Source: an uncultured Chitinophagaceae bacterium (GTDB lineage Bacteria > Bacteroidota > Bacteroidia > Chitinophagales > Chitinophagaceae). Taken from it: a DNA stretch of 64,000 nt. The stretch is from the NCBI GenBank assembly GCA_936908745.1, contig CAKZFX010000015.1:248001-312000 (forward strand), read 5' to 3'. Positions 9,115 to 18,049 of this stretch are shown here, one piece after another. Position 1 is the stretch's first letter; each line of letters starts with the position of its first letter. Under the pieces are notes generated by a model. It saw nothing but the letters and a program-made list of their open reading frames with translations, was not told where the DNA came from and did no database searches. A program made the position numbers and the translations under genes.

Positions 9115-10455
9115 TTACAACTCCTTCACCGCTTGCTTAAATTGGTTGCCCCTGTCCTCATAGTTTTTAAACAGGTCAAAACTTGCGCAAGCGGGACTTA
9201 ACAATACCACATCACCTTTCTCTGCAAAATGAAACGCCGCATGCACCGCTTCCAATGCACTACCGGTGTTTACAATCGTATTTACTGTATTGCCAAATGC
9301 TTCATGGATCTTCCTGTTGTCTGTGCCGAGGCAGATGATCGCTTTTACTTTTTCCTGTACTAAGTCAGCAATCAGCGAGTAGTCATTGCCTTTATCCACG
9401 CCGCCCAATACCAATACGGTTGGCTTTGTCATACTTTCCAGTGCATACCAGGTAGAGTTTACATTGGTTGCCTTGCTGTCATTAATAAATTCAACGCCAC
9501 GCACCGTTGCCACATGTTCCATCCTGTGTTCCAGGCTCTGGAAATTCTGCACCGCATCTCGGATTTTTTCTTTCCGGATGTCCATCGTGGTGGCTGCCAC
9601 ACATGCTGCCATAGTATTGTATTGATTGTGTTTTCCCTTCAGGGCAAAGTCATATACACTCATAGAGGTAAAGTCTTGTCCTGTTCTTACGTACATGTCC
9701 CCGTCTTTAATAAATGCTCCGTTTGGCAGTTCTCTTTTCATACTTATTGGCAGTTGGTTAGATTCTATTTTAAATTGATCGATATGTCTTGTTGTTACCT
9801 CGTCGTCTATGTTATAAATAAAATGGTCTGTTGGTCCCTGGTTCATCGCTATGCGAAATTTGCTGGCGATATAGTTTTCAAATTTGTAATCGTAACGGTC
9901 CAGGTGATCTTCAGTAATGTTTGTCAGTATGGCAATGTCTGGCCGGAAGCTGCTGATATCATCCAGTTGAAAGCTGCTGATCTCCGCGATATAGATCGCT
10001 TTCGGATCTTCAGCTACCTGCTTTGCAAATGAATAACCGATGTTACCGACCAGCGCACAGTCCATTCCTGCTTCGTTGAAGATGTGATAAGTCAGCGCCG
10101 TTGTAGTGGTCTTACCATTGCTCCCGGTGATCGCAATTATTTTGCTGTCACCTTTGTAGCGGTAAGCCAGTTCTATCTCACTGATCACTTCGATCCCTTT
10201 CTTCCTGATCTTTTTGATCAACTCATTTTTTTCAGGAATGCCGGGGCTTTTTACAATCACATCCGCATTCAAAATCTTTTCTTCACTGTGACTGCCTTCT
10301 TCAAAGTCAATCCCTGCTTCGTTTAACTCGTTACGATAATTTTCTTTCAAAGAGCCGCCGTCAGACAGGAACACGTCATAGCCATTTTTCTTTGCCAGCA
10401 GGGCGGCGCCTACGCCGCTTTCCCCTCCACCCAGTATGACCATTCGTTTTGACAT
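9115..10455 (-). CDS. murD: UDP-N-acetylmuramoyl-L-alanine-D-glutamate ligase
   Basis: Cytoplasmic ligase adding D-Glu to UDP-MurNAc-L-Ala. The N-terminal UDP-binding domain (MVILGGGESGVGAALLA), the P-loop GSNGKTTT (111-118), a TEDHLDRYD motif and the C-terminal LSPACASFDLFKNYEDRG signature are all present; length 446 is normal. It is separated from mraY by 191 bp (10,456-10,646) in which I see no gene or clear signal, and from ftsW by 111 bp of short-word repeats, so it is the least tightly packed gene of the cluster. Confidence 0.97.
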   Translation of the reverse strand: MSKRMVILGGGESGVGAALLAKKNGYDVFLSDGGSLKENYRNELNEAGIDFEEGSHSEEKILNADVIVKSPGIPEKNELIKKIRKKGIEVISEIELAYRYKGDSKIIAITGSNGKTTTTALTYHIFNEAGMDCALVGNIGYSFAKQVAEDPKAIYIAEISSFQLDDISSFRPDIAILTNITEDHLDRYDYKFENYIASKFRIAMNQGPTDHFIYNIDDEVTTRHIDQFKIESNQLPISMKRELPNGAFIKDGDMYVRTGQDFTSMSVYDFALKGKHNQYNTMAACVAATTMDIRKEKIRDAVQNFQSLEHRMEHVATVRGVEFINDSKATNVNSTWYALESMTKPTVLVLGGVDKGNDYSLIADLVQEKVKAIICLGTDNRKIHEAFGNTVNTIVNTGSALEAVHAAFHFAEKGDVVLLSPACASFDLFKNYEDRGNQFKQAVKEL

Positions 10456-10646
10456 GTTTCAAATAATCTGGCACTTTATGTCATGCACAAAGTGTACGGA
10501 ACACGGTTTTTCACAAGTATTGGCTTTAAAAATTAACTGCACCACAATTCGATTGATCAGAACGTCTTGGTTGTTTCTAAAGGACTGGATGGGTGGTTTT
10601 TCAGTAATAGTTTCTCAAAAACAGTCTGTCGTCTTGTATCGTCTGT

Positions 10647-11924
10647 CTATCTTAGTTTCAATGTTGCTATGCTTAACAGCACACAGAGCACCGTAATGAT
10701 CCAGAACCGCGTCACGATCTTTGTCTCGTGCAATCCTTTTTTCTGGAAGTGATGGTGCAAAGGGCTCATTAAGAATATCCGTCTTCCTTCGCCAAATTTT
10801 CTTTTCGTGTATTTGAAATAAGTTACCTGCAACATCACACTTACCAGCTCTACCAGGAACACGCCACAGAATATGGGTATCAATAGTTCTTTATGCACAA
10901 TAATGGCGATGGATGCGATAATACCTCCGAGTGTCAAACTACCCGTATCACCCATGAACACCTGTGCCGGGTACGAGTTGTACCACAGGAACCCTACACA
11001 TGCCCCGATCATCGCCGCCAGGAAGATGGACAACTCGCCCAATCCCGGTATATACATGATGTTGAGATAGTCTGCAAAGAAGAAGTTGCCGCTGGCATAC
11101 GCGAATATGCCCAAACAGACCCCTATCAATGCGGATGTTCCCGTCGCCAATCCATCCAGACCATCCGTGATGTTAGCACCGTTGGATACCGCTGTAATAA
11201 TGAATATCACGATCAGTATATACAATACCCATGCGTAGTCTCTTAACCCGGCAGGCAACAGTTTTGTATAGTTGAACTCGTGATTTTTTACAAAAGGAAT
11301 AGTCGTGATCGGCTCTTTTGTTTCTACAAAGTGCTTATCCCTTCCGTTCACCTGTTTTGTAATGATTGTTGTATCACCTGCCTTAGGTACGCCCTGGTAT
11401 TCACGTAATATTTTTACATTGCTATTAAAGTAAAGAACTGAACCCACGATAATTCCCAATCCCACCTGTCCGAATATTTTAAACCAACCTGCTAAACCGT
11501 CTTTATCGCCTTTTTTATACGCTACGCCTTTTTCCTGCGCTATCTTTTTTGCTCTCAGCTTTAAGTAATCATCTACAAAACCAATAATGCCTAACCAGAT
11601 TGTTGCCACCAGCATCAGGATGATATATACCGTATCCAATCTTGCCAGCAACAGTGTCGGTATCACGATCGCCGCAATGATGATCAGGCCGCCCATTGTT
11701 GGTGTGCCTTTTTTTGATTGCTCTCCTGCCAGCCCCAAATCCCTTACCGTTTCACCTACCTGTTTCTTTTGTAAGAACCGGATCAATTTTTTGCCATACA
11801 CCATCGTGATCAGTAACGACAACAACATCGCCAGCATCACCCTTACGGAAATGAACTCAAAAAGTCCTCTTCCCGGGAAACTGATCCCCTGTTGTTTAAA
11901 CCATTCAAATAAGTGATACAGCAT
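10647..11924 (-). CDS. mraY: Phospho-N-acetylmuramoyl-pentapeptide transferase
   Basis: Integral membrane enzyme that loads phospho-MurNAc-pentapeptide onto undecaprenyl phosphate, forming lipid I. Around ten membrane helices, KKGTPTMGG near the first cytoplasmic loop, [20 protein letters not shown] and the MSPLHHHF motif near the end identify it. At 425 residues it is longer than the roughly 360 of E. coli because of an insert of about 60 residues between the TM3 region and NITDGLDG, containing [20 protein letters not shown] recall such inserts as usual for Bacteroidota MraY. Confidence 0.97.
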   Translation of the reverse strand: MLYHLFEWFKQQGISFPGRGLFEFISVRVMLAMLLSLLITMVYGKKLIRFLQKKQVGETVRDLGLAGEQSKKGTPTMGGLIIIAAIVIPTLLLARLDTVYIILMLVATIWLGIIGFVDDYLKLRAKKIAQEKGVAYKKGDKDGLAGWFKIFGQVGLGIIVGSVLYFNSNVKILREYQGVPKAGDTTIITKQVNGRDKHFVETKEPITTIPFVKNHEFNYTKLLPAGLRDYAWVLYILIVIFIITAVSNGANITDGLDGLATGTSALIGVCLGIFAYASGNFFFADYLNIMYIPGLGELSIFLAAMIGACVGFLWYNSYPAQVFMGDTGSLTLGGIIASIAIIVHKELLIPIFCGVFLVELVSVMLQVTYFKYTKRKFGEGRRIFLMSPLHHHFQKKGLHETKIVTRFWIITVLCVLLSIATLKLR

Positions 11925-11959
11925 CTATTGGTAATTGGTTTCTTGTTTCTTTTTTATAC

Positions 11960-12003
11960 GCTGCTCGCTGCGAGCTATTCGCTTCTCGCTGCAAGCTGCT
12001 CGC
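11960..12003. repeat. GCTGCTCGCTGCGAGC-type repeat between mraY and murE
   Basis: A GC-rich array of GCTCGCTGC words stands out in an AT-rich spacer. It contains a small hairpin, GCTCG-CTG-CGAGC at 11,963-11,975. It is flanked by TTGGTAATTGG (about 11,930) and GCCAATTG (about 12,006), words of the CAATTGGC family that also forms linkers in queA and dnaX. Confidence 0.6.
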
Positions 12004-12014
12004 TTTGCCAATTG

Positions 12015-13478
12015 TCATTTATCAAGCAATTCAAACATCTCCCTCACAATCTCTTTATCGTCGAAGTGATGTCTTACTCCTTTTATCTCCTGGTATTTCT
12101 CATGCCCTTTGCCCGCTATAAGGATAATGTCTTCCGGTTTTGCTAAACTGATCGCTGTTTTTATCGCTTCTTTCCTGTCAGCAATCGCTATGTATTTTCT
12201 TTTATACGCCACCGGTAGTCCTTCTTCCATATCCTGTATAATCGCTGCCGGGTCTTCACTTCTTGGGTTGTCGCTGGTGAAAATCGCTTTGTCGCTATGT
12301 TCACAAGCAGCGGCCGCCATCACCGGTCTTTTTGTTTTGTCCCTGTCGCCGCCACAACCCACCACCGTTATCACCGTTTCAAATCCCTTCCTCAGTTTTT
12401 TTATTGTCGCCAGCACATTTAATAATGCATCCGGCGTGTGCGCATAATCTACAATCGCTATCACTTTATCCTTTGCCGACACCATATAGTCAAATCTTCC
12501 TTCCGCACCTGTCAGCACACTTAAGAACCGTAACACTTCCTGCCTGTCTTCGCCCAAACAAATTGCCGCACCATATACAGCAAGCAGGTTGTAAGCGTTG
12601 AACTCACCAATCAGCCTGAAATGCACTTCCTGGTCATTCACCGTCATCATCAGCCCCGACAGGCTGTTTTCTAAGATCTTTCCTTTGAAGTCGGCCATCG
12701 TGCGCAGGCTATACAAATACTTTTTAGCATTTGTATTCTGCAACATCACTTCACCGCGTTTGTCATCTGCATTGCTGATCGCAAAAGCAGAGGATGGCAA
12801 ACCATCAAAGAAGGCTTTCTTTACCCGGATGTATTCATCAAATGTTTTGTGATAGTCCAGGTGGTCATGCGTGATATTGCTGAATAAGCCTCCGGCAAAT
12901 TGTAACCCCGTGATGCGGTGTTGATGAACAGCATGTGAACTCACTTCCATGAATACATGCGAACAACCTTCGTCCAGCATCTGCTTCAGCAGTTGATTCA
13001 GGCTGACAGCATCGGGTGTTGTATGCGTGGCAGGAACGATCTTATCACCGATATGATTATCAACCGTACTCAGCAAACCACATTTATACCCCAGCGATGT
13101 AAAGAGCTTATATAATAAGGTAGCAATGGTCGTTTTCCCGTTGGTTCCCGTCACACCTACCAGTTTCATTTTCTCTGAAGGCCGACCGGAAAAATTGTGC
13201 GCCATATAAGCCGCTGCCGCTGCGCTGTTTTCCACTTCTGCATATAACACTATTTCATTCAGCGAGGCTGGCAGTTTTTCACACACCACAACTGTTGCTC
13301 CCTTTTCTATTGCTTTGTCAATGAACGTGTGACCATCTGCGGCCACTCCTTTTACCGCTACAAATGCTGTCCCCTCTTTTACTTTTCTCGAATCAATTTC
13401 AACAGCATTTATTTCTATCTCTGTGCTTCCTGTCACAGACCGAATCGGCACTTTGTATAAAATTTCTCTTAGTAGCAC
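12015..13478 (-). CDS. murE: UDP-MurNAc-L-alanyl-D-glutamate-2,6-diaminopimelate ligase
   Basis: Adds the third stem-peptide residue. The P-loop GTNGKTT is at 111-117, substrate motifs THTTPDA and EVSSHA follow, and DNPR lies at 403-406. DNPR is the known specificity motif for meso-diaminopimelate rather than lysine, so the wall is predicted to be of the DAP type. Length 487 is usual. The start is an ATG on the minus strand (13,476-13,478), 21 bp after the ftsI stop. MurF, the next ligase, is not in this cluster. Confidence 0.97.
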   Translation of the reverse strand: MLLREILYKVPIRSVTGSTEIEINAVEIDSRKVKEGTAFVAVKGVAADGHTFIDKAIEKGATVVVCEKLPASLNEIVLYAEVENSAAAAAYMAHNFSGRPSEKMKLVGVTGTNGKTTIATLLYKLFTSLGYKCGLLSTVDNHIGDKIVPATHTTPDAVSLNQLLKQMLDEGCSHVFMEVSSHAVHQHRITGLQFAGGLFSNITHDHLDYHKTFDEYIRVKKAFFDGLPSSAFAISNADDKRGEVMLQNTNAKKYLYSLRTMADFKGKILENSLSGLMMTVNDQEVHFRLIGEFNAYNLLAVYGAAICLGEDRQEVLRFLSVLTGAEGRFDYMVSAKDKVIAIVDYAHTPDALLNVLATIKKLRKGFETVITVVGCGGDRDKTKRPVMAAAACEHSDKAIFTSDNPRSEDPAAIIQDMEEGLPVAYKRKYIAIADRKEAIKTAISLAKPEDIILIAGKGHEKYQEIKGVRHHFDDKEIVREMFELLDK

Positions 13479-13499
13479 AGATCGTTTTCTTTTTTCTTA

Positions 13500-15629
13500 T
13501 CAACTTAGTTCCAGTGCAACCGTCAATCCCTTCGCCAGCGATGTGCCCGGTGCAATGGATTGGTTCATTACTTTTCCTTTGCCGCTTACCGACACTTTCA
13601 ATCCCATGCTTTCCAGCAGGTATAAAGCATCTTTCAATCCCATTCCTTTTACATTCGGCATTCTCTTTTCAGCTACTGCGTTTGTCCTGATCACCGGTTG
13701 AAAGTTGCTTGCATACACACTCGCCCATTTATTTTCCTGTACCGAATCAGCGTATTTCATACTAAATGCCTGGAAAACATTTTTTATATCTTTTGTATTA
13801 CCTGCATAGAAGTAAGCCGCACTATCTTTTTTGGGTGTAAATGGATTCGCACTCTTCTGCTCTACATACATAGAGTAAAGTTTGATAGCGATCTCCCTGA
13901 AAACAGGCGCCCCTAATTGTCCGCCATAGTGCAAGGCCGCATGTGGTTTTGTCCGCACCACCACGATGCAGGAGTATTGCGGGTTGTTAGCAGGGAAATA
14001 ACCAACAAAAGATGCCTGGTAAACACCATGACCATATTTAATATTTCCATCGGCCACATGCGCCGTACCTGTTTTACCTGCCACAGCAAATGGCATGTCT
14101 TTGAAAGCCGGCCGGCCGGTTCCCTCTGTTACCACTGCTTCCATGGATTCCCTTGCAGCTTTTGCTGTTTCAGGACTGCAGAGGTTATTATCTATTACCG
14201 TTGGTTCAAATTGTTTTACCACGATACCGTTGCTCTGGATGCTGTTCACCAGATACGGTTTCATCATTTTACCATCGTTAGCAATCGCATTGTATAAGGT
14301 GAGCGTTTGCAGCGGGCTTACGTTGATGGCATAACCAAAACTCATTGTCAGCATGTTCATCAAACCACCATTCTTAGGATCGAGCGGCGCCAGCATGGGT
14401 TTTGGAACATCCGTCAGGTCGATCGGTGAACGCTGGTCGAGGTGATAGCGATGTAAGTACTCACGGAAACTTTTAGGATCATTGCCAAATGCTTTTAACG
14501 CCAGTTTGCTCATACCCACGTTGGAACTATGTGCAAAACATTCTTTCACTGTCAGCACCGCTTTAGGCGAACGTTCCGCATCATTTACCATCCGCGGGCC
14601 TACCTGCATACGACCTGCACTGCCCACTTCCACCATATCAGTAAGGTTAGAACTTCCTTTATCCAATACCGCTAATAAAGTGGCGAGTTTCACTGTTGAT
14701 CCCGGCTCAGTAGTGCGCAATGCGTAGTTATCATCTTCCCAATAACCGCCGTCCGGTCTGCGACCGAGATTAGCGATGGCTTTGATCTTGCCTGTTTTTG
14801 TTTCCATCACGATACAAGTGCCGTATTGCGCTTCGCTTTTTTCCATCATGCGCAGCAGTGCATTCTGCGTAATGTCCTGTATGTTTACATCAATCGTGGT
14901 AAAAATGTCTTTGCCGTTCTCCGGTTCTACCTGGAAACCTTCCACCGGCACAGCGCCACCGGCTACATATCTTACAAGGCGCTGGCCTTTCTGACCTGTC
15001 AGCAAACTGTCGTAGCTTTTTTCCAAACCCACGTTTTGCTTTTTCATTTTGCCATTGCTGGCGATATGCTCTCTTGACAAACCGATCGTTCTGTTGGCAA
15101 GCAAACCAAATGGAGAAACACGTTTGCTGTTTTCTTCCACGATGATGCCGCTTTTGTTGCGACCGAGTTTTACCAACGGAAACTGGCGGAATGTTTTGTA
15201 TTCGTCGAACGTAAGTTTTTTGCGCAGCGGGTAGTAACGGCTCTTTTTAGTATAACCACCCTGCAATTCTTTTTTGTATTGCGCTGTTGATTTGTCGTTA
15301 AAGAAATTGGAAAGCGAAAGGGCAAATGAGTCTACGTTGGCTTTGAACACTTTGCCATTTTTCTCCCGAAGACCATCGGCCATGAAGTCAATGTAGATAT
15401 CAAATTGAGGAAGCGAAGTGCTCAGCATCTGGCCATCTTCGCTGTAAATCGTTCCGCGGTCGGCATCCAGTTCCTGTATCTTCTGGTGCATACTGTCGCT
15501 CATGCTGCGCCAGTGCTCACCCTGGAAGCGTTGGATATAAACCGCCTTCCCGAGAATCAGCATACTCAGCACCACCATGCCGAGAAAACAGAGGTACACT
15601 CTCCACAGTATGTCACGTTTAACTTCCAC
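13500..15629 (-). CDS. ftsI: Septal transpeptidase FtsI/PBP2-type with C-terminal PASTA domain
   Basis: Class B penicillin-binding protein that cross-links septal peptidoglycan, partner of FtsW. One N-terminal membrane anchor (about 9-30) is followed by the pedestal domain. The transpeptidase motifs are STVK (311-314, catalytic Ser311), SSN (368-370) and KTGT (519-522). A PASTA domain occupies about 655-709 (MPNVKGMGLKDALYLLESMG), unlike E. coli FtsI but usual in Bacteroidota and Gram-positives. Length 709. It lies downstream of the small FtsL-like gene in the conserved cluster order. Confidence 0.95.
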   Translation of the reverse strand: MEVKRDILWRVYLCFLGMVVLSMLILGKAVYIQRFQGEHWRSMSDSMHQKIQELDADRGTIYSEDGQMLSTSLPQFDIYIDFMADGLREKNGKVFKANVDSFALSLSNFFNDKSTAQYKKELQGGYTKKSRYYPLRKKLTFDEYKTFRQFPLVKLGRNKSGIIVEENSKRVSPFGLLANRTIGLSREHIASNGKMKKQNVGLEKSYDSLLTGQKGQRLVRYVAGGAVPVEGFQVEPENGKDIFTTIDVNIQDITQNALLRMMEKSEAQYGTCIVMETKTGKIKAIANLGRRPDGGYWEDDNYALRTTEPGSTVKLATLLAVLDKGSSNLTDMVEVGSAGRMQVGPRMVNDAERSPKAVLTVKECFAHSSNVGMSKLALKAFGNDPKSFREYLHRYHLDQRSPIDLTDVPKPMLAPLDPKNGGLMNMLTMSFGYAINVSPLQTLTLYNAIANDGKMMKPYLVNSIQSNGIVVKQFEPTVIDNNLCSPETAKAARESMEAVVTEGTGRPAFKDMPFAVAGKTGTAHVADGNIKYGHGVYQASFVGYFPANNPQYSCIVVVRTKPHAALHYGGQLGAPVFREIAIKLYSMYVEQKSANPFTPKKDSAAYFYAGNTKDIKNVFQAFSMKYADSVQENKWASVYASNFQPVIRTNAVAEKRMPNVKGMGLKDALYLLESMGLKVSVSGKGKVMNQSIAPGTSLAKGLTVALELS

Positions 15630-15698
15630 TGCCGCTTCGTTCGTTGTTTAGTTGTTGTTCTATGCGAAAAAGAATAACCGTCCAGTGCTATTCTTTAC

Positions 15699-16046
15699 TT
15701 AGTTGTTCCCGATGCTGTCCTTCAACACAACAGGTGAGGATGTCAGTTCTTTTAATCCAAGCGGCTCTACAGCTTTCACTAACTCACTTTGCTTGCTGCG
15801 GAACATCACTTCACCTTTTACCGTTTTGTACTCCCACTGTAATTCTTTCACTTCTTTCGAAGTCTTGTTGATCTGGCGGATCGTTTTATCAGCATAGTGT
15901 CCGTTATAGATATAGATCACTGCCAGTAAAGCGAGGAACAGGAAAAAAGGAACTTGCTTTACGATGGATTGATAGTTCAGCCACCGCTTCCATCCCGGCA
16001 TACCGGGCTTTGCCTGCATCTCTTTTTCTTGTTCGTTGTTCTCCAT
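15699..16046 (-). CDS. ftsL: FtsL-like division protein
   Basis: A 115-residue bitopic protein: a cytoplasmic N-terminus, one membrane helix at about 33-49 (PFFLFLALLAVIYIYNG), then a predicted coiled coil (TIRQINKTSKEVKELQWEYK) and a short C-terminal tail. This layout and the position between rsmH and ftsI fit FtsL, which forms a trimer with FtsQ and an FtsB-like protein and activates FtsW/FtsI. Sequence identity across FtsL proteins is low, so the symbol rests mainly on context and topology. Confidence 0.85.
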   Translation of the reverse strand: MENNEQEKEMQAKPGMPGWKRWLNYQSIVKQVPFFLFLALLAVIYIYNGHYADKTIRQINKTSKEVKELQWEYKTVKGEVMFRSKQSELVKAVEPLGLKELTSSPVVLKDSIGNN

Positions 16047-16177
16047 CAGAAAATCGTTGGTTGGTTTTTCATGTTGCTTTGAGTCAACGCCTGCCCGTCA
16101 GCAAGGGTTGATTTCAAAGGATATAGACTTTCCGTTTTTTTAATACCCTATATGTGTAATGGATAAGAACTCTGTAT

Positions 16178-17131
16178 TTACACCATCATCACTTTTTCCG
16201 CCACTCTCAGTTTAGCGCTTCTTGATCTTGAGTTTTGTTTCATCTCTTTATCAGAAGCCGCTATTGGTTTCTTTGTTATCACTTTCAGTTCGCTCACCGT
16301 TTCTTCATTGATAAAAGGATTCTGGTCCGGCTCATCAAATGTGCCGCGACGAAAAAAGTTTTTTACCAACCTGTCTTCCAGAGAATGAAACGTAATGATG
16401 GCTACCCGTCCGCCGGGCTTCAGTAGTTTTGGAATTTGCTGCAGCATCTCTTTCAGTGCGCCTAATTCATCATTCACCTCGATGCGCAGTGCCTGGAAAA
16501 CCTGGGCGAAGTACTTGTTGGGATTTCCTTTCACAATTTCACGGAGTGCATTCTTAAAACCGTCAATCGTTTTGAGCGATGTGACGTTTCGTACCTGTAC
16601 GATTGTTTTGGCCAGCGTTTTTGCATTGGTTACTTCCCCGTATTGTTCAAACAGTTTATGCAACTGTTGTTCGGAGTACCTGCTGATGATATCAAAAGCG
16701 GTTGTCGGCTGCCGCTGGTCCATGCGCATATCCATTGGCGCATCAAAGCGGATCGAAAAACCTCTTTCGGCTTCATCAAACTGGTGGCTGCTGACGCCGA
16801 GGTCGGCCAACACACCGTTGACGTGCTGGATACCATGCAGGCGAAGAAACCGCTGAAGATGCCTGAAATTCTGCGGGATGAACAACACACGGTTGTCATC
16901 GGGCAGGTTTTGTTTGGCATCATCGTCCTGGTCAAAGCAGACCAGCCGGCCGTTTTCATCCAGCTTTTCCAAAATGGCCCTTGAATGGCCACCGCCGCCA
17001 AATGTGCAATCGACATACACGCCGTCGGGCTGTATGTTCAAACCCCCGATTGATTCGTTCAGTAAAACCGGCACATGATAGCCGGGTTGCTGACCGTTGG
17101 AATGTTGGCTATCGTCAGTTGATTGGCTCAT
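16178..17131 (-). CDS. rsmH: 16S rRNA (cytosine-1402-N4)-methyltransferase
   Basis: SAM-dependent methyltransferase (formerly MraW) modifying C1402 in the ribosomal P site. Visible features are HVPVLLNESI at the start of homology, the SAM-binding VDCTFGGGGHSRAIL, VLADLGVSSHQFD, the RGFSIRFDAPMDMRM motif and TFHSLEDRLVK near the end. Length 317 is normal. It begins 4 bp after the mraZ stop codon, so it is surely cotranscribed. A 131-bp spacer without recognisable features separates it from ftsL. Confidence 0.97.
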   Translation of the reverse strand: MSQSTDDSQHSNGQQPGYHVPVLLNESIGGLNIQPDGVYVDCTFGGGGHSRAILEKLDENGRLVCFDQDDDAKQNLPDDNRVLFIPQNFRHLQRFLRLHGIQHVNGVLADLGVSSHQFDEAERGFSIRFDAPMDMRMDQRQPTTAFDIISRYSEQQLHKLFEQYGEVTNAKTLAKTIVQVRNVTSLKTIDGFKNALREIVKGNPNKYFAQVFQALRIEVNDELGALKEMLQQIPKLLKPGGRVAIITFHSLEDRLVKNFFRRGTFDEPDQNPFINEETVSELKVITKKPIAASDKEMKQNSRSRSAKLRVAEKVMMV

Positions 17132-17135
17132 ACTG

Positions 17136-17600
17136 CTAATTGCCGGTTCCTGTTTTTGGGTTCATCACATCATTCGCCAGTGTGCTGAATGCTTCCGGTG
17201 AAAATGATTCAAAGAGCTGTTTGTACTTATTACTATCCCAGATTTCGATTTTATTGACCGCCGCCACCAGCACAATGTCTTTTTCCAGCCCTGCATGTTC
17301 TTTCAGGTTGGACGGCAGCAACAGTCTTCCCGCGGTGTCCGGCTCCACAATTGTTGCCCCGTTTAAAAAGTAGCGTCTGAATTCCCTGACCCGGGGGTCG
17401 AAGTCGTTCAGGTGGCTGATTTTGTCAAAAAGCGGTTCCCAGTTTTTGATAGGGTAAAGAGCTAAACACTTTTCAAATCCCCTGTTAATAACAAAGCGGC
17501 TACCTTCGTCCTCTGGCAGTTGTTTTTTAAACCCTGCCGGGAGGAGGAATCGTCCCTTGGCGTCCAAGGTTGCCTCGTATTCTCCGAGAAAGCCTGTCAT
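17136..17600 (-). CDS. mraZ: Transcriptional regulator MraZ
   Basis: Small DNA-binding protein with two SpoVT-AbrB (swapped-hairpin) domains that represses its own operon in the species studied. The two DNA-contacting motifs are visible: DAKGRFLLPAGFK (13-25) and DTAGRLLLPSNLK (about 89-101). At 154 residues it has the usual size. It is the first gene of the division cluster, and a three-repeat binding site lies upstream of it (17,634-17,661), which predicts autoregulation here too. Confidence 0.96.
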   Translation of the reverse strand: MTGFLGEYEATLDAKGRFLLPAGFKKQLPEDEGSRFVINRGFEKCLALYPIKNWEPLFDKISHLNDFDPRVREFRRYFLNGATIVEPDTAGRLLLPSNLKEHAGLEKDIVLVAAVNKIEIWDSNKYKQLFESFSPEAFSTLANDVMNPKTGTGN

Positions 17601-17633
17601 TATCAGTGAATTGAATCAATTTTTGAACTAATT

Positions 17634-17661
17634 GACACAAAATAACACTTTTTCCCACTTT
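17634..17661 (-). promoter_or_regulatory. MraZ box (three repeats, 10-bp period) upstream of mraZ
   Basis: Read on the minus strand the sequence is AAAGTGG GAA AAAGTGT TAT TTTGTGT: three GTG-containing units at exactly 10-bp spacing (plus-strand complements at 17,655-17,661, 17,645-17,651 and 17,635-17,641). Known MraZ sites are direct repeats of this kind (TGGGN or AAAGTG[G/T]) with about 10-bp period. A candidate promoter, TTTG-N17-TATTTTG, overlaps the box, so bound MraZ would block RNA polymerase. The site lies 34-61 bp ahead of the mraZ ATG. Confidence 0.75.
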
Positions 17662-17686
17662 CAAACCAAATTTTGGGATTTTTATT

Positions 17687-17828
17687 TTTTCCACAGGCTT
17701 TTTATGCCCAAAAACCGCTTCCAGTAAGGCTTTTGGAGGATTTTGGCTTCCGGAGGACGAAATGGCTGTAGATAGGCTGTGAATTGCTGTGGAAAAGCTG
17801 TGGATGGAGGGTGTTTGGTTGTGGATAG
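17687..17828. promoter_or_regulatory. Cluster of DnaA-box-like sequences
   Basis: TTTTCCACA at 17,687-17,695 and, in the opposite orientation, TGTGGAAAA at 17,788-17,796, TGTGGATGG at 17,799-17,807 and TGTGGATAG at 17,820-17,828. The first two fit the relaxed E. coli DnaA consensus TTWTNCACA; the others miss it by two and one base. They flank an AT-rich segment and lie where coding strand switches from all-minus to mostly plus. Whether DnaA binds is unknown. Confidence 0.35.
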
Positions 17829-17839
17829 CCGTTTTAGCC

Positions 17840-17880
17840 AGGAGTCTTTAGTCTTGATTCAGGAGTGCGAAAAGTCTGGG
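17840..17880. repeat. GGAGTCTTTAGTC repeat arm upstream of queA
   Basis: GGAGTCTTTAGTC at 17,841-17,853 is identical to the core of the left arm at 37,015-37,027 upstream of dnaX; AGGAGTGCGAAAAGTCTGGG continues the same word family. No matching opposite arm is found before queA. Confidence 0.55.
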
Positions 17881-17937
17881 TATTGAAAATGCAAAAAGCT
17901 CTTGAAATGCGTCATAAACAGGTGCCGCAGAGATTTT

Positions 17938-18001
17938 TTAACGCCAGGGCGCAATGACGCAAGGCTTACTCTTTGTGTTTCTTAGTGTCTTAGTGGGAAA
18001 C
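17938..18001. repeat. CGCAATGACGCAAG...CTTTGTGTTTCTTAGTG repeat upstream of queA
   Basis: An array of GCGCAATGACGCAAGG words followed by CTTTGTG, CTTAGTGTCTTAGTGG words, roughly complementary to one another. The same family occurs at 33,916-33,958. It lies in the 5' untranslated region of queA. Confidence 0.5.
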
Positions 18002-18049
18002 ATCTTAGCATTAACTTTATCATCTAAAACACAGCAGTTGGCTGCGTCT

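Larger units (their letters stand above)
17601..18049. other. 449-bp divergent spacer between mraZ and queA
   Basis: The only stretch over 300 bp without a gene. From left to right it holds the mraZ 5' leader, the MraZ box overlapping a candidate dcw promoter, an AT-rich segment (17,640-17,700), four DnaA-box-like 9-mers (17,687-17,828), a GGAGTC-type repeat arm (17,840-17,880) and a CTTTGTG/CTTAGTG-type repeat (17,938-18,001). The plus-strand frame that is open from 17,954 into queA is repeat sequence, not a credible N-terminal extension. Confidence 0.8.

Noticed and set aside
10456..10646. Small gene or RNA in the murD-mraY gap
   Set aside because: Open frames here run into mraY in the antisense direction, and no promoter, hairpin or conserved motif is apparent.
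17954..18049. 32-codon N-terminal extension of queA
   Set aside because: It is encoded by CTTTGTG/CTTAGTG spacer repeat words and shows no homology; QueA homology starts at the ATG at 18,050.
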